DNA of 64,000 nucleotides from Amaurobius ferox (GCA_951213105.1 OX578138.1:90397414-90461413), one strand, 5' to 3'. Positions 23,041-35,529 are shown, counted from the first letter of the stretch. The notes: generated from the sequence alone by a model not told the origin. Numbers and translations are program-made.

Positions 23041-23683
23041 TTTCCTCAACCGTTAGTCACAGAGATACATTTCCAATTGCAAAAATATTTTAAATTGTAA
23101 AATATATTATCGTAGAAACAGTTTAAAGCAATAAATGCATTTCTGAAAGAAATACGAAATACAAATTTTTATACAGTCCCCAGGTCCTACCAATTATATT
23201 TAGGAAAATCACCACAATTTTATGCAAAATAAAAAACAAGCATCCTTTTACGACCAAAATTGGCCGACTTATAGCTGTTTAAAGTGGGAGCACTTTTTGT
23301 GCTGAGAAATGGTCAATACGGTACCTGATTGGTTGGTTGCCTGGAGAAATGGTCAATACTGTCTCTGATTGGTTGCTTGCCTGAAACGGGACATTTTCAT
23401 GCGTGGAAAAGTGACTTAAGTCATAAAATTTAATGTTTCATAATACCTTGAATTTCGGTCGTAAAAGGAAGATTTTATTTTATTTTGCATGAAATTATAT
23501 GAGCATGATTTTCCTAGATAAAATTGGTAGGACCGGGGGACCGTATAAAAATTTATATTTCGCATTTCTTTCAGAAATGCATTTATTGATTTAAACTGAT
23601 TCTAAGATAATAGATTTTAAAACTTAAAACATTTTTGCAATTGGAAGTACAGCTCTGTGACCAACGGTTGAGGAAATAGCAAT
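23041..23683. mobile_element. Foldback-type element with about 225-bp inverted arms
   Basis: The left arm begins TTTCCTCAACCGTTAGTCAC at 23041. The right arm, inverted, begins TTTCCTCAACCGTTGGTCAC at 23683. The arms match over about 225 bp, through a shared CAGTCCCC/CGGTCCCC-AGGTCCTACCAATT stretch, to CCTTTTACGACC. The 190-bp centre contains a direct duplication of about 40 bp based on GAGAAATGGTCAATAC and CTGATTGGTTG. No coding sequence. Probably a non-autonomous TIR transposon; no target duplication was established. Confidence 0.82.
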
Positions 23684-23708
23684 TGGGCACCGATAGCACT
23701 GTATACCT

Positions 23709-23710
<2 letters not shown>

Positions 23711-23788
<78 letters not shown>
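23711..23788. repeat. (TA)n microsatellite at the 5' break of the reverse transcriptase fragment
   Basis: Uninterrupted TA repeat of 78 bp lying directly between the foldback element and the first residues of RT homology. It reads through as Tyr-Ile repeats in the open frame that starts at 23683, but it is not part of the protein. Confidence 0.95.
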
Positions 23789-23789
<1 letters not shown>

Positions 23790-24519
23790 CTTTGGTTTCA
23801 AAGATTTGTTTAATAATATTAATATAGATGATCTGTATAGAATTATTTTAGGAATTTTTGAAAATTATAATATCAACCTAAAATATTCAAATTTTCTTTT
23901 TAAAAAATTACTTAACTTCACTCTTTATGAGAATTATATTCAACATGGTGGTACTATTTTTAAACAACAGGTTGGTATCCTACAAGGGGGGGGTGCCTCA
24001 TCATTGTTAGCTAATCTGTATTTATTCTTCTATGAAAAAAACATTAATCCAAGCTTGCATAATATGCACATGTTTAGATATTTAGATGACATTTTATGTG
24101 TATCCCCAAATAATAATATCCCTATAGTATTAAACTTTTATCCAAAAAATTTACAATTAAATGCAAGTAATAATGACACAAATGTTGCAAACTTTTTAGA
24201 TTTAAATATAAATTTACAAAATTGTAATATGGTTATAAACTTGTTTGATAAAAGACAGGATTTTAAATTTAATACATCAAAAATTCAACATTTTGACTCT
24301 TGTCTGCATATATCTCTATTTAGAAATATTATAATAAACCAGGCTCTTAGAATCAATAAAATTTGTGATGAATATTATAAATTAGCGCACTTTATGGAAT
24401 TATTGAGTACAGCGACTAATAATGCATATCCCCCCAATTTTGTTATTAAAATTATTAACTCAGTGTATCAAATTTCACTCGATAACATCCTAGAAAACAT
24501 TTCCAATTATAGTGACTAA
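23789..24519 (+). pseudogene. Penelope-like (possibly Naiad-type) reverse transcriptase fragment
   Basis: An uninterrupted frame of about 243 residues with reverse-transcriptase motifs. NFGFKDLFNNINIDDL at 23788-23835 matches motif A, but the usual catalytic Asp is Gly (GGT at 23794-23796). Motif B region is QQVGILQGGGASSLLANLYL at 23965-24024. Motif C is FRYLDDILCV at 24072-24101, with both Asp residues present. It continues with NFLDLNINL and LFDKRQDFKF, a pattern I associate with Penelope-like elements. The N-terminal third is missing, replaced by a TA microsatellite. No GIY-YIG endonuclease follows the stop at 24519, which would fit the permuted Naiad layout (endonuclease first) or simple loss. 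The frame contains no stops, so truncation may be recent. Sure of RT, less sure of subfamily. Confidence 0.75.
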
Positions 24520-24599
24520 CATACAGGAGAGAGAGGGGGAAAAAAAAAAAAAAAAAAAAAGGAAAAAAAAAAATTTATATATATACATATATATATATA

Positions 24600-24640
<41 letters not shown>

Positions 24641-24660
24641 GTGCATATTATATATAATTA
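24520..24660 (+). repeat. A-rich tail and (TA)n/(TG)n tract after the RT fragment
   Basis: Fifteen bases after the RT stop comes GAGAGAGGGGGA and an A run of about 22, GG, and another A run, then TATATA/TGTGTG repeats to about 24660. Position suggests the 3' end of the retroelement copy. Confidence 0.65.
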
Positions 24661-25449
24661 TTTATTAATTATATAAATAAATAAAAATGAAAAATAATAA
24701 ACTAAGTCAAAAACATTAGAAAAATCAAAAAATCGGAAAATAAGATGCATTAACATTAATGTTTTGAATTTTATTTTCGCAAAAAATGCAACTTTTGTCA
24801 GTATTGAAACTACGTTTTGAGCGCCCTTATATGGTGTATAGTGGCATTCTCGATTATCCAGTTTTCCTATGAATTACTTGTTTAGTAGGAATTTTCCTCT
24901 TTGATTCATATTCATATTCAGTTCTGCATGTTTGGGAAATTGTATTCTGAATTGCTTGTCCAGTCTCCAGCTTAGACTCACTGGACGGGTTTGGGAGTAT
25001 TTCCGTGAACGTTCGTACTGCCTCCCTGGTAGAATTTCGACTTGTTCATTACGGTGCTTCTAGATTAAGCTGTTGAGGCTGATCGTGTATACACGTGGTA
25101 GAAGAAGAAGGGTTCATGCCGCATGGTAATACAATTTTCTTAATGCATCCTTTTTTCATTTTTTCATTTTTTGATGCCTGTAGTCTGAGTTTAAGCATTT
25201 ATAGTAATGTACTATTGCTTAATCTGAAACAGGCATTTGTTTGGGTTAATTAGAATTATATACTCAGACCTGAAGATGAATTTTATTCTGATTAATCATC
25301 GATTTTGGGAAGTTTCTGTTCTTTTCTCTTATCGGCATTATGGCCGTGAATTTGCTTCTATGGTGATGTTAATATTACTTGAATTGTATTTTTATTTTTA
25401 TTTATTTATTTATTTTTTTTTATTTTTACATAATTCTTATTATTATATT

Positions 25450-25506
<57 letters not shown>

Positions 25507-26778
25507 ACTTTTAATTTACATATGAATTAGAATTTATCATTTATGATATATTTTTATCATATCTTTTTAATGGAGGTCTGTGTGTGCCTGACTGTGAGTT
25601 TGTGCAGACTTTATCTGTCAAACGAGTCTGATTCAAAACTGTGATACGTATTTTTAACACATTTCTTGTCTCTCTGGTAGCAGGTAAAATTGTTGGCTTC
25701 AAAATTTGAGAGTTTTTAAAATTTAATTTTTATATACATTATATACAACATACTCAGAGACCTATCAATGTTCCATTATGTAATTGCATGTTATTTTTAA
25801 ACCATTTTTATTTGATAATTTTTTTATTAGACATATAAATTTTATTTTAAAAATAAAACCTAACAATAATTTGCACATGTTTCATCATTTCCTCCTCTGT
25901 TCTTACACATGATGCATTAATTGACGGTATCCATCATTTTCTTATCAATACAGAAGCACAATTCTCACAATTCTTTATTTTGTGTTTTAATTTTGTACAA
26001 AGCTACTCGCCAATACATCTCGATCGAATAAAAAACATGCAGATAGAAATATAGATTTCAATATCAACAAGAAAAATATTAGAAACAAGAAAAGTGACAT
26101 GAAAAGTATTAGAAACAGTATTTATAGATTGATATTCAAAATTTCGTTATAATTGGATGTGCTATATAGGAGGCTATTAATTTCATATTTACTTGCACAT
26201 GTACCACACACGAATTCTTTTTTATATAGACTTCCGATGCTTCTTTTGACTTCAACTCTATTATAGCGCATTTTAAACTTCAATATTCTTATTTTCTCTA
26301 TATTGTTACTGCACTATCGTCTTCATAAGACATCATTAAATACCTTGATAAAGAGATATATTTATTTCAACAAGATAGTGTTTTCCCATCGCGCGTAGGT
26401 CTCTGATTCTACCACTCCCAGAGTGGTTATTACCGCATTTGTGCATATACTACAAAGACACACTTTCTGATTAAGATTAAAATTAAAATTAATCAAAAGA
26501 TGCCTGTTGCGAGGTATTATACTTCATTTTCTATCCGGGACACAAAGGGAGGCCGTGATTGAAAAAAAAATACACTTAGATGTTAATTGAAAATGAGGAC
26601 ATCTGGAAATAATTTTAAACTAAACATTTATTAATACCTACTATTTTAGACACAAAAAAAGGCACACAATATATAAAGTACTTTGCATGTGGATACACTT
26701 CCTGCCTATCAACTACCATTAACTACTCTTTGCTCTAAACACAGCACGCTTCAGGGTTTACTAAACATTGTCTTACAC
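24661..26778. other. Interval without recognised gene; one hairpin and one (TA)n tract
   Basis: At 25175-25229 TGCCTGT...TTAAGCA and TGCTTAA...ACAGGCA form an interrupted inverted repeat of about 55 bp. A (TA)n tract lies at about 25455-25502 and gives a spurious 97-residue frame. 24830-25130 is somewhat richer in G and C but shows no coding similarity. The rest, to 26778, is AT-rich and unassigned. Confidence 0.55.
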
Positions 26779-28078
26779 AACAAGAAAGATCAATCATGCT
26801 TAAAGCATTGATTATGAAACACTTTCCAACTTCAATGCAATTTTATTTAAAAAAGTCGAAAATGCAATACATTCCTCGGTAATATTTTAAAACTTATCAC
26901 AATACTACATTGATTTATTATATTTGAAAACTTAAACCTTCATTGAAAAAAATGAACTTCATTCAAATGACGGCATTGAAATATAAATTGCCTGGTTTAA
27001 ATATCTCTAAAATGCAATACATTCCACGGTAATATTTTTAAAACTATCAGAATAAATACTACGATAATTTATTATACTTGAAAACTTCATCGAAAACAAC
27101 TGAAATAAATTCAAATGACGTCATAGAAAAAATAACACGCCTGGATATCTCTATAAAAGCAGGATTTCATTCATAACTTTCTCCATTTCAATCATCACAA
27201 TACTATAATAATTTTTTTTATTTAAAAATTAAGACCATGGAGCTACAATTCATAAACTTTATGCTTAAAACTTCATCGAAAAAAATCGTACTTCTGTTTA
27301 TAAAATCAATTAATATTTCATTCATATCAGCCATGCAGACTCCATGGACTAAATTATTTTGTGTTAAAGAAATACAGTAATTCTAATACAACTCATTCTA
27401 CATATTTTGCTGTATACATTTTACATAGGTGAAAAATAGGCTTAGTTGTAGAAATAATCAAATTTGAATGATAATTTAAACTCAAATATATTGTCATTGT
27501 GTTGTTTTAGTATGTAGATGCACATAATTTAAGCAAAAATAAAGTAGTTTTAGGACGGATACAACACTCAATATGAATTTAAAAGAACTTTAAAATATCA
27601 CGATTTTGAAACAAGATGGATGCCATATATCATTTTGAAGTGGGTCATGTGATCGTTTCATATCATGGTCACGTGATCGTTTCATATAAGATGTGTAATT
27701 ATTATTTTAACTTTTATTTAAAAAACTACTGAATATATTTCGCTGAATTTTTTTTTATATATTTTATGGAACAATTTGACTATTACCTAAAATTTTCGAA
27801 GCAATTTGTGAATTTTAAATCCGCTTAAAAATTGTTTGAAAAATTAGGTCCCATAGGGCTCAATGTATTTCATTTTTTCACCCCGGGTTCAATCCAAAAC
27901 TAATTGGGTGATATTATTCATTTATATTCCCATAGGTCCAACAGACCGTCTGAACAACATACTAAAATTTCATTTCGATTCATTTTTACGGAAGTTATCG
28001 TGCTAACGGACAGACAGACAGACAGACAGACAGAATGAACAAAGTCATAAACACTTTTCAACTTTGTTGTAAAGTGTG
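26779..28078 (+). mobile_element. Repeat family H1, copy B
   Basis: Complete copy from AACAAGAAAGATCAATCATG to the terminal hairpin ending TTGTAAAGTGTG, with about six GACA repeats at 28010-28032. It carries a short internal duplication of the phrase beginning AAATGCAATACATTCC at about 26865 and 27007. Confidence 0.78.
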
Positions 28079-28359
28079 AAAAAATGTCACTCTTTAGTAG
28101 TGACAGGCAAAATGTATTTCGTGTGTCCAAAAGAGAGAGAGACAGAACAAACACTCAAGAGGAGCTGTATATTGAAATGGTCCTAGCCTGACTGTCGATA
28201 GCCTGACTGTCGGGCTCAGGTGGTCTCCCACGGGGTGGGTCAGTTTCCTCTGTTCGTCATCAGAATCCTCTGAAGTTTTTTCACACTTCTCTCTCAAAAA
28301 CTTCTCATCGCTCCTTCGAACTTCCCTCTCGCTCTCTCCGAAAAAAAAAAGAAAAAGAA
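28079..28359. other. GC-richer 280-bp insert between two H1 copies
   Basis: Begins after the H1-B hairpin and ends in an A-rich run (about 28340-28360) immediately before H1-C. It has an 18-bp direct duplication GTCCTAGCCTGACTGTCG/ATAGCCTGACTGTCGG at about 28181-28216. Read on the minus strand, 28225-28340 gives a strongly charged run (SEREVRRSDEKFLREKCEK, EDSDDEQRKL). This looks coding-like, but the frame is fused to H1 sequence on both sides and I recognise no family. It could be a retroposed fragment with an A tail, or a simple-sequence effect. Confidence 0.4.
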
Positions 28360-29671
28360 AACAAGAAATATCAATCTTGTAAAAAGCATTGATTATGAAA
28401 CACTTTTCAACACTAATTGTATTTAGACATCTCAGAAATGCGATATATTCAGTGGTAATATTTTTAAAATTATCACAATACTGCAATAATTAATTATATT
28501 TGGAAATTTTGAACTTCCTCGAAAAAAGAAACGAACTTGATTCAAATGACGTCATCGAAATATAAATCGTCTGTCTTTCTGTGTGAAAGCAGTAGATATT
28601 TCATTCATACATTTTTATTTCATTCATCACAATACTACAATAATTTATTCTACTTAAAAATCTTAAACCATGGAGGTAAAAATAATTTAACTCTATGCAT
28701 AGAACTTCATCGAAAAATTCTGCCATTACATCGTCTGCTTCTCTATGTAAAATCAATGAATGTTTCATTCATATCATCTATATTGCAGACCCCAGAACAG
28801 AATAATTTTGTTAAAGAAATTCAGAAATTCTTATGCAACTAATCTTACAGCCTAATCTGTTTACATTCTCCATAAGGGTAAATTAGGTCTCGTTGTAGAA
28901 ATAATCAAAGTTTGATGATCATTTTAACTCAAATATATTGTAATTGTTTTACTTCAGAATACAGATGCACAGAAATTAAGCAGAAATAAAGCGGTTTTAA
29001 GATGGATACAACAATAAATATAAATTAAAAAGAACTTTAAAAATCACAATTTTGATACAAGATAATGCATTGATCATTTAAACTCAAATATATTGTAATT
29101 GTTTTGTTTCAGAATACAGATGCAGAGAAATTGAGCAAAAATAAAGCGGTTTTAGGACGGATACAACACTATAAATGAAAAAGAATTTTTAAAAATCACG
29201 ATTATGACACAAGATGGATGTCATATATTATTTTGAAGTGGGTCACGTGATCTTTTCATATAATGCTCACGTGATCTCTTCATATAAAGGATGTAATTAT
29301 TATTTTAATTTTTATTTAAAAAACTACTGAATATATTTTGCTGAAAATTGTTTTATATATTTTATGGGATAATTTGAATATTTTCTAAAACTTTCGAAGC
29401 AATTTGTAAATTTCAATTCGCTTAAAAAATGTTTGGAAAGTTTGGTCTGGTAGGGTTCAATGTATTTCATTTTTTCAACTCGGGTTCAATCCTAAACTAA
29501 TTGGGTGATATTATTCATTTATATTCCCATAGGTTCCACAGACCATCTGAACAACATACTAATATTTCATTTTAATAAAGTTATTTTTACGGCAATTAGC
29601 GTGCTAATGGACAGACAGACAGGCAGGATGAACAAAATCATAAACACTTTTCAACTATATTCTAAAGTGTT
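28360..29671 (+). mobile_element. Repeat family H1, copy C, with internal duplication
   Basis: Starts ACAAGAAATATCAATCTTG and ends at the hairpin TTCAACTATATTCTAAAGTG TT, with a short GACA tract at about 29610-29625. A segment of about 165 bp around ATCATTT(T/A)AACTCAAATATAT is present twice in tandem (about 28915-29075 and 29076-29240). Confidence 0.76.
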
Positions 29672-29729
29672 AAAAACTGAAAATTCACACCCGCCTACAC
29701 CTCTACACCTTTCTTGATTGGCCTTTGGG

Positions 29730-30180
29730 CTCAAGAATAACTCCCAGGGCGCTTACCATTAGACCCCTCGGGATACTACCGACATTATTAGCCCCACGTA
29801 ACCTCAGGACCCACTGTGCCCTAATTCAAAGGGGACGGTATCGTCACCTCCAAAAGAAGGTGACGACGGTCCCTAATTTCGGAGGTGACGACAGTATCCC
29901 TTTCGGGCTCCGAACTCTTTTGACTGTCAGGCCGCGGAGAATTTCAAAGCTCTAACTTGTTTCCGGCCTTAGCAAGCAAGTGGCCAGATGGGGCGCAGGG
30001 TAAACATTGTCATGCCGTCTCGGGGTCCGACAGCCGTGCATTCTGATCTAAATTTAAAATATTGAAGATATGGGGAAAAACCATACGACAATGCCTTCTG
30101 TAAAATTTTGAAAAGAGCAGAAGGTGTTTCAGGCTTTGAACCCAGAGATAACAGTTGCTTGGCGAACATCATCATTTTGA
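29730..30180 (-). mobile_element. GC-rich SINE-like repeat
   Basis: The minus strand begins near 29960 and contains an A-box-like GGTCTAATGGTAAGCGCC at about 29748-29765 with CCCGAGGG beside it. GGTGACGATACCGTCCCC and GGTGACGACGGTCCCT occur as an inverted set at 29835-29905, able to form a hairpin. Composition is far richer in G and C than the surroundings. No tail or target duplication was identified, so the SINE label is tentative. 29969-30175 carries a minus frame without recognised similarity. Confidence 0.4.
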
Positions 30181-30225
30181 GTTAAAAATATCTAAGAGTT
30201 TCTAATATTTATATATTGCACATCC

Positions 30226-30485
30226 TAATACGTATATATTTAATGTTCTAGTAGGCATATATATATATAACGTTCTAATACGTATATATAACGTTCTAAT
30301 ACGTATATATAACGTTCTAATACGTATATATATAAGGTTTTAATACGCATATATAACGTTCTAATATGTATATATAACGTTCTAATACGTATATATATAA
30401 CGTTTTAATATGTATATATAACGTTCTAATATGTATATATAACGTTCTAATACGTATATATATAACGTTTTAATATTTATATATT
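30226..30485. repeat. Tandem repeat of about 19-21 bp (TATATAACGTTCTAATACG)
   Basis: About 12 copies of TATATAACGTTCTAATACG with slippage in the TA portion and T/C changes. Each unit contains AACGTT, a palindrome, and ends in ACGTATATAT. Confidence 0.88.
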
Positions 30486-30507
30486 ACAATTTACAATGTT
30501 GAACGAC

Positions 30508-30690
30508 GCGACATCACAAATTATGATATGTATACCCCAATTAAGGTTCTCATGTCAGATTTTTGCCATGAGGTGCCAAGTTGATGAATCTCTTAAAGCA
30601 ACTTTGTAATTGAACATTGGATTAGGCTTATTAATGTGCATATTTTCAACAAAATTAAAATTATTTTCAATTAGTAGGATCGCAATATTT
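30508..30690. repeat. Dispersed repeat R, copy 2 (diverged)
   Basis: CATGTCAGATTTTTGCCATG, AACTTTGTAATTGAACATTG GATTAGGCTTATTAA and AAAATTAAAATTATTTTCAA follow the same order as in copies 1 and 3. Confidence 0.45.
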
Positions 30691-31666
30691 CAAAGATTAT
30701 AAATTCAACTCCTTGCTAAGATGCCATATTTTGTTTCACATTTCGCTTAATATATTGTATACTACAAATTAACATATTTAAATAATTTCGAATACTGGGC
30801 AAAAATAATTTTCAGAATAAAATATATTCCACAATTATTTATATCGGCATTATTATATTGGTTGAAATGGAAGGTAAATATGTATAAACAAGGATCTAAA
30901 ATAATATTTGACATGTGCATTCTGTAATGTATCATATCTGCTTGTTAATAAGAAGTACCACGTGTATTTATCACATCCGACTGATTTTGATATTTAAAAA
31001 GAATAAGCTCACATGTTGCCATCCAAACAAAAAATATAGTGAAATATAGTCATACCTTTTCCTTTTCGACCATACGGTTATATGAGAATCCGGTGATCAT
31101 TGCGCATTTGTTTTGAAGGTGATGAGCTTATTTGACCGAAGTTGTGTAGGATTATCAAACCTGAACACTAATCAGCTGAGCAGGATTCAATTTCTGATTC
31201 CTGTTTCCCTCCAATGTTTATGTCAAATGAGTTCTTATGCTACTCTACAATTTGGGATGTAGTGATTGTCATACCTGCTTGCTAAACTGGGGACACCAAT
31301 ACAATACTTGGTTCTGTTCGATTTTGGTTAAGGGAAAGTTCACGTTCTACAAATGTTGAGAACATGTATATAACTATACATGTCTGCAAACAAATCTTCG
31401 AACATTACAGTATATTAGCGACCGACTGTAGCTATTGTTGCCTCCTGACTTCGTTGCGATATCGAACATCGTAATATATTGGTGTATAAGTGCCTGAGCA
31501 CTAATCAGGGATATCTGATTCAATTCTTAGTGTCTACTGTTTATGATTTTTGCGTGAAATGTATATTCCAGCAATTAAGGCTCAAACCTATCAGACGCGG
31601 TGTTAGTGTCTTGGCGATTTTTACTCTTTTTTACTTTTTCAGAGAGTAAGAGGCTGTAAATCACCA
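30691..31666. other. Interval with two tRNA-like short repeats
   Basis: GAACACTAATCAGCTGAGCA GGATTCAATTTC near 31165 and GAGCACTAATCAGGGATATC TGATTCAATTC near 31497 are related phrases. They recur near 31998 and 34201. The GATTCAATTC part recalls a B box, so these may be eroded tRNA-derived SINE heads. Nothing else recognised. Confidence 0.4.
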
Positions 31667-31678
31667 CTTGATATTATC

Positions 31679-31967
31679 GGAGCGCGGTAGCCCAGTGGTT
31701 TGTGAGCTGGAATTGCACTCGGTAGGCCCGGGTTCAATTCCAGCCACTGCCGAACCTGCCGTCGTGTTCACGCGGAGTACGATCACGTTAAACATGTGGG
31801 TCCGTAAGTCCTTCCGAGAGGTTGGTGGTAGAGGAAGGAGGGTACAGTCCCTGTGGGTGTCTCCCCCACTGGGTTCCAGTCTAAATTGGGTGGCATTTCC
31901 CGGCCGTCCAAACAGTTACCTTACACCTTTCTGGTAGGTCGGACGGTCTGGGTCTCAACAACAACAA
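31679..31967 (+). mobile_element. tRNA-derived SINE S1, complete
   Basis: Same head and body as the copy at 14434 (GCGCGGTAGCCCAGTGG, B box GGTTCAATTCC near 31733-31743). It ends GGTCTGGGTCTCAACAACAA C, a clear CAA tail. Flanks CTTGATATTATC (31667-31678) and CTTGGAATTATC (31968-31979) are an imperfect 12-bp duplication (10 of 12). Confidence 0.87.
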
Positions 31968-31979
31968 CTTGGAATTATC

Positions 31980-34967
31980 AAGGTAGTTGAGGAGTAATAC
32001 CATGAGCGCTAATCAAGAGATACGGGTTTGATTTTGCATTTCTATCGATTGCAATTTTTATGGTAAATTTACCTCTTTTAGCAAACATCCCAGTCGATTC
32101 TTGAAAAGCTCTTAACGTGCAATATTTCCTAAGCTAGCCGCTGCGCAGAGACGCGCACATCCATAATCCATGTATTGAATACCTATGTATCCGCTTACGG
32201 CACCCTAGCCATATCCGATGTAAGTTTACTATCATCTTTTAAAAAATATTTTATTTTGAAATAGTCCTGCTATGTATTTGTCCTGAGGTACCTACCTCTT
32301 TTAGGACACGTCCAGTAAAAGCACGGAAAGAAAAAAAATAACAAGTTTGTGCGTACATTAAATTTAGCAAATACATAAATTTAGTTACAAAATATTAAAC
32401 ATATATATATTTACAATCAATAATTTAAACATTACTTCTTCATATGAATTTAATTAATTGAAAAACAATTCAAAAACAATTGTGAAGTGTCTTACAGACT
32501 AAATTGGAATGAATGGTAAACGATATTTGAAATTTACTTGCCTAAAATTAATTTGAAGACACATAAGTTGGAGAGAGAGAAATCAAAGTATACATAATAT
32601 GTAATGTCCCCAAAAGGGTAACTCACCCACATCATTAGTGCTACATCTCGCGTCCTTATTTTGCAGAGGAGCCGGGAGGCACAAAAGGTTGACTGTCTTT
32701 ATCAACACCAGAAACAACTCTCTCTGCTTCCTCTCTCTTAAATTTTAAACTCGCCAGGATTTAAAAACACGCCCCTCAAACCCTAAAAACACTCTTATTG
32801 GTTTCTTGGGCGTAACCCCTTGACCCGACAATAACATCATTGGCCTTTTATATCCCTCTGGTAAAACAGCCCTTTTGCAACTTCCAGCAAACTGATACCC
32901 TTTCGGGCGCTAATTGAAAAGGCCGAATCAGACAAAGTTTCATATTTCGGTAAAATGCGCTCTCCAAAGTCCCTCCATACTTCCTGTTTTTGCGTGCAAC
33001 TGGCACTTAGGGCTGATCACCCAAAATAAAAACGTTAACTTCAGATCGCACCACCAAAAGTATTTTATTATGGTTTTCCCATGTGACAGTATTCAATATG
33101 ACAGTGTAGATACATGTCAATTAAAAATCCCTTATTATTAATTAAATCCCAAAATATTTTTAAAAAAAATCGTTATCCTTTATCATTCCACCGTTTCTCA
33201 TAGCAAATGCAGTAATTCCAAAAGAAAAACATGTCCAGTCGAACTTACAACGTTAAGGGGGAGAAAAAATTGCGAAATATAGAGAACTTAAAAAAAATTT
33301 CATAAACCCATAAACCACATTGGATAAATGGTGTTATAGATTCCATTTAACGTTTATTGAAAATATCACTGATTAAAAATTTTGAAAACATTAAAACTCA
33401 GTGATAATTTTCCGATCGCTGCAAACTGACTGGAGTGAAAATTGTTCAAAATACCGCTTTAAATTGACTAAATCCGCAAAGGAAGTGAATACAATTAACT
33501 GCCGAGTTGTATTGGAACTTGTCTTGTAGTACATGTGTAATCAGATAAATGCTCAAAAACTGCTGTAATATTTACTTAATAATTAAAAATTCTTAAATAT
33601 AAACTGTTCAACCCGTTTAAAAAGCACAGAGAGAACAGCTTTCTTCTTCCATATCGACAAAAAGCTCGGATTCATTTAATCATGTCAGAACGACAACTTT
33701 ATTAACAGTTGCCAAACTTTATTAAGTTGTCGATCCTCAAGAAAATGGCCATTTTGTGCTTTTGAAGTCAGTTAATATTTATGTTTAAGATATATTTAAA
33801 ATTTTTTCATTATAGAGTATAATCTGTTTAAATTTTGTAGCTCTGAAATACATATTTGTATAAATTTCGTGACATTTTACTCTGCAACACGCACAGATAC
33901 ATAGACAAACACACTGATATCGCCTCTTATTATTTAAAATGCAATCTAATGTTCTATTTGGTAGTGTCGTGTTTAGCATAATTAAATCTTATATTGGAGA
34001 TACAGGTTGGATTTTCGGTGGTGGTTTTTTAAGTGAAATTAATTCAAATGTTTTACATTTAGCGTCAGAACAAAAATATGGTATGGTATCTTCTAGATGT
34101 GATAGGGACTATAAATGTAATGCTGGAATTTCTTAGACATAGGAAGATGTAATAAATACAAAACTCAGGAGGTTAAAGTGGTTTAAGGGTGGTGTACTTG
34201 AGTGCTAATTAGGGGATCCGTGTTAAATTAATATTTCTGATCAGTTATGAATTTTGTTCTAAATAAGTCTAATGTTTAAATTTGAAACGGTTATCATCTT
34301 ATCTGAATCTAGAGACTTCGATAAGAAGTGGTGGAATATCAGACTTCAATCCTAAAATGTTAATTGAAGGTAAAACAGTTGCGCTTTAGCGGACCTTGGA
34401 GCACTGTGAAAATAACTGATATGAGCAGACTTACAAATTGGAGAAAAAACCTGGAGAGATTTTACAAATTGTAAATAATCAAGTTTCACTTTTCGTAGTA
34501 GAACGTCGTTTTATGTATTTCCTAAACTTCCGAAACATCAAGAAGAATTAAATATTCACACTGTATCAAAGACAGCGAAGAACAAAAGTTTGCCAGATTG
34601 GCTTTGCCATGAAGATGCATCCTTTATCATACTGAAAACGTATTTTGTATGGGTTTTATGCTTGCTCCTTATGAATAATGGTCATACTTTCCATTGCAAA
34701 ACACTCCGTGGAGTTTTCTTGGTGGAGAGGTATTGCGAAGAGTAAAGCCATTTCAGGAAATTCCATTTTTCTTAATTTTGATATTATTAATTGTTTCCAT
34801 TATTTTCTTATTGTATTTGCTAAACCCTCTTGCGTTGGATATAAAAAAATGTATAATGCTCTACGAAGCATATCATAATTATGCATATAGTGCTTGTTTA
34901 TACTCAGCATTCTATATGTATTAAATTCGAAAACGTTAAAGATATGATATTTTGATACACGTTCGCA
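31980..34967. other. 3-kb interval without recognised gene
   Basis: tRNA-like relics near 31998 and 34201 (see 30691-31666). A GC-richer block at 32600-33060 begins TGTAATGTCCCC and contains simple pyrimidine runs; it may be an LTR but lacks identifiable ends. Short frames at 33785-34136 and 34678-34924, the latter strongly hydrophobic, show no known similarity. Confidence 0.45.
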
Positions 34968-35185
34968 AACTAAGATGACGCGTTAGCAGATTATAAAGTG
35001 GACACGCATATTAAGCTCCTCGTGTCGGATTTGTGCCTGAAGCAGTCTGTTTGATTGATCCCCTGCAGCTAGTTTGCAATTGAACTTCGGATTATGCTCA
35101 TTAAACGGGAAAGTTTCATCACAACTAAGATAATTAGAGGTGCAAAGGATAGCAACTAGTTCGGAGATTATAATTTTAATTAACG
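34968..35185. repeat. Dispersed repeat R, copy 3
   Basis: GATGACGCGTTAGCAGATTA, CTCGTGTCGGATTTGTGCCT and ATCACAACTAAGATAATTA parallel copy 1 in the same order and spacing. Confidence 0.55.
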
Positions 35186-35374
35186 AGCCCATCGTTCGAA
35201 TTATGTTTTAAAGTTTGTGAGCAACTGTCCTTCGCATGTCTTTTAGAAGTACGAATTTTTTAAAATTTAGCTGATCATTTAATTTTATTTTAAATTAAAT
35301 GCAAATATTAAAATAATACAAGAAATATATGAAGGGTCCTTTATATGCGATGAGCTTCTTGATGTATTTATTAT

Positions 35375-35470
35375 CTTATATATTATCTATCTATCTATAT
35401 ATCTCTATCTATCTATCTTTTTCTGTACACACACACACACACATACACACACACATATATATATATAATT
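35375..35470. repeat. Compound microsatellite (TCTA)n-(CA)n-(TA)n
   Basis: ATCTATCTATCTATATATC, then ACACACACACACATACACAC and TATATATATA in succession. Confidence 0.9.
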
Positions 35471-35529
35471 TTAGGCTGTGTATAATGTGAAGATTTCTAA
35501 TTTCTGACAAGCTTTATAAAGGACCCAGA

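Noticed and set aside
32600..33253. Possible LTR starting TGTAATGTCCCC and ending CTTACA
   Set aside because: The short inverted TGTAA/TTACA ends could be chance, no matching target duplication was found, and no second copy is present.
34678..34924. Hydrophobic 66- and 76-residue frames, considered as a small membrane protein
   Set aside because: Two overlapping frames in AT-rich DNA are both hydrophobic because of T-rich codons; no start context, homology or splice signals support a gene.
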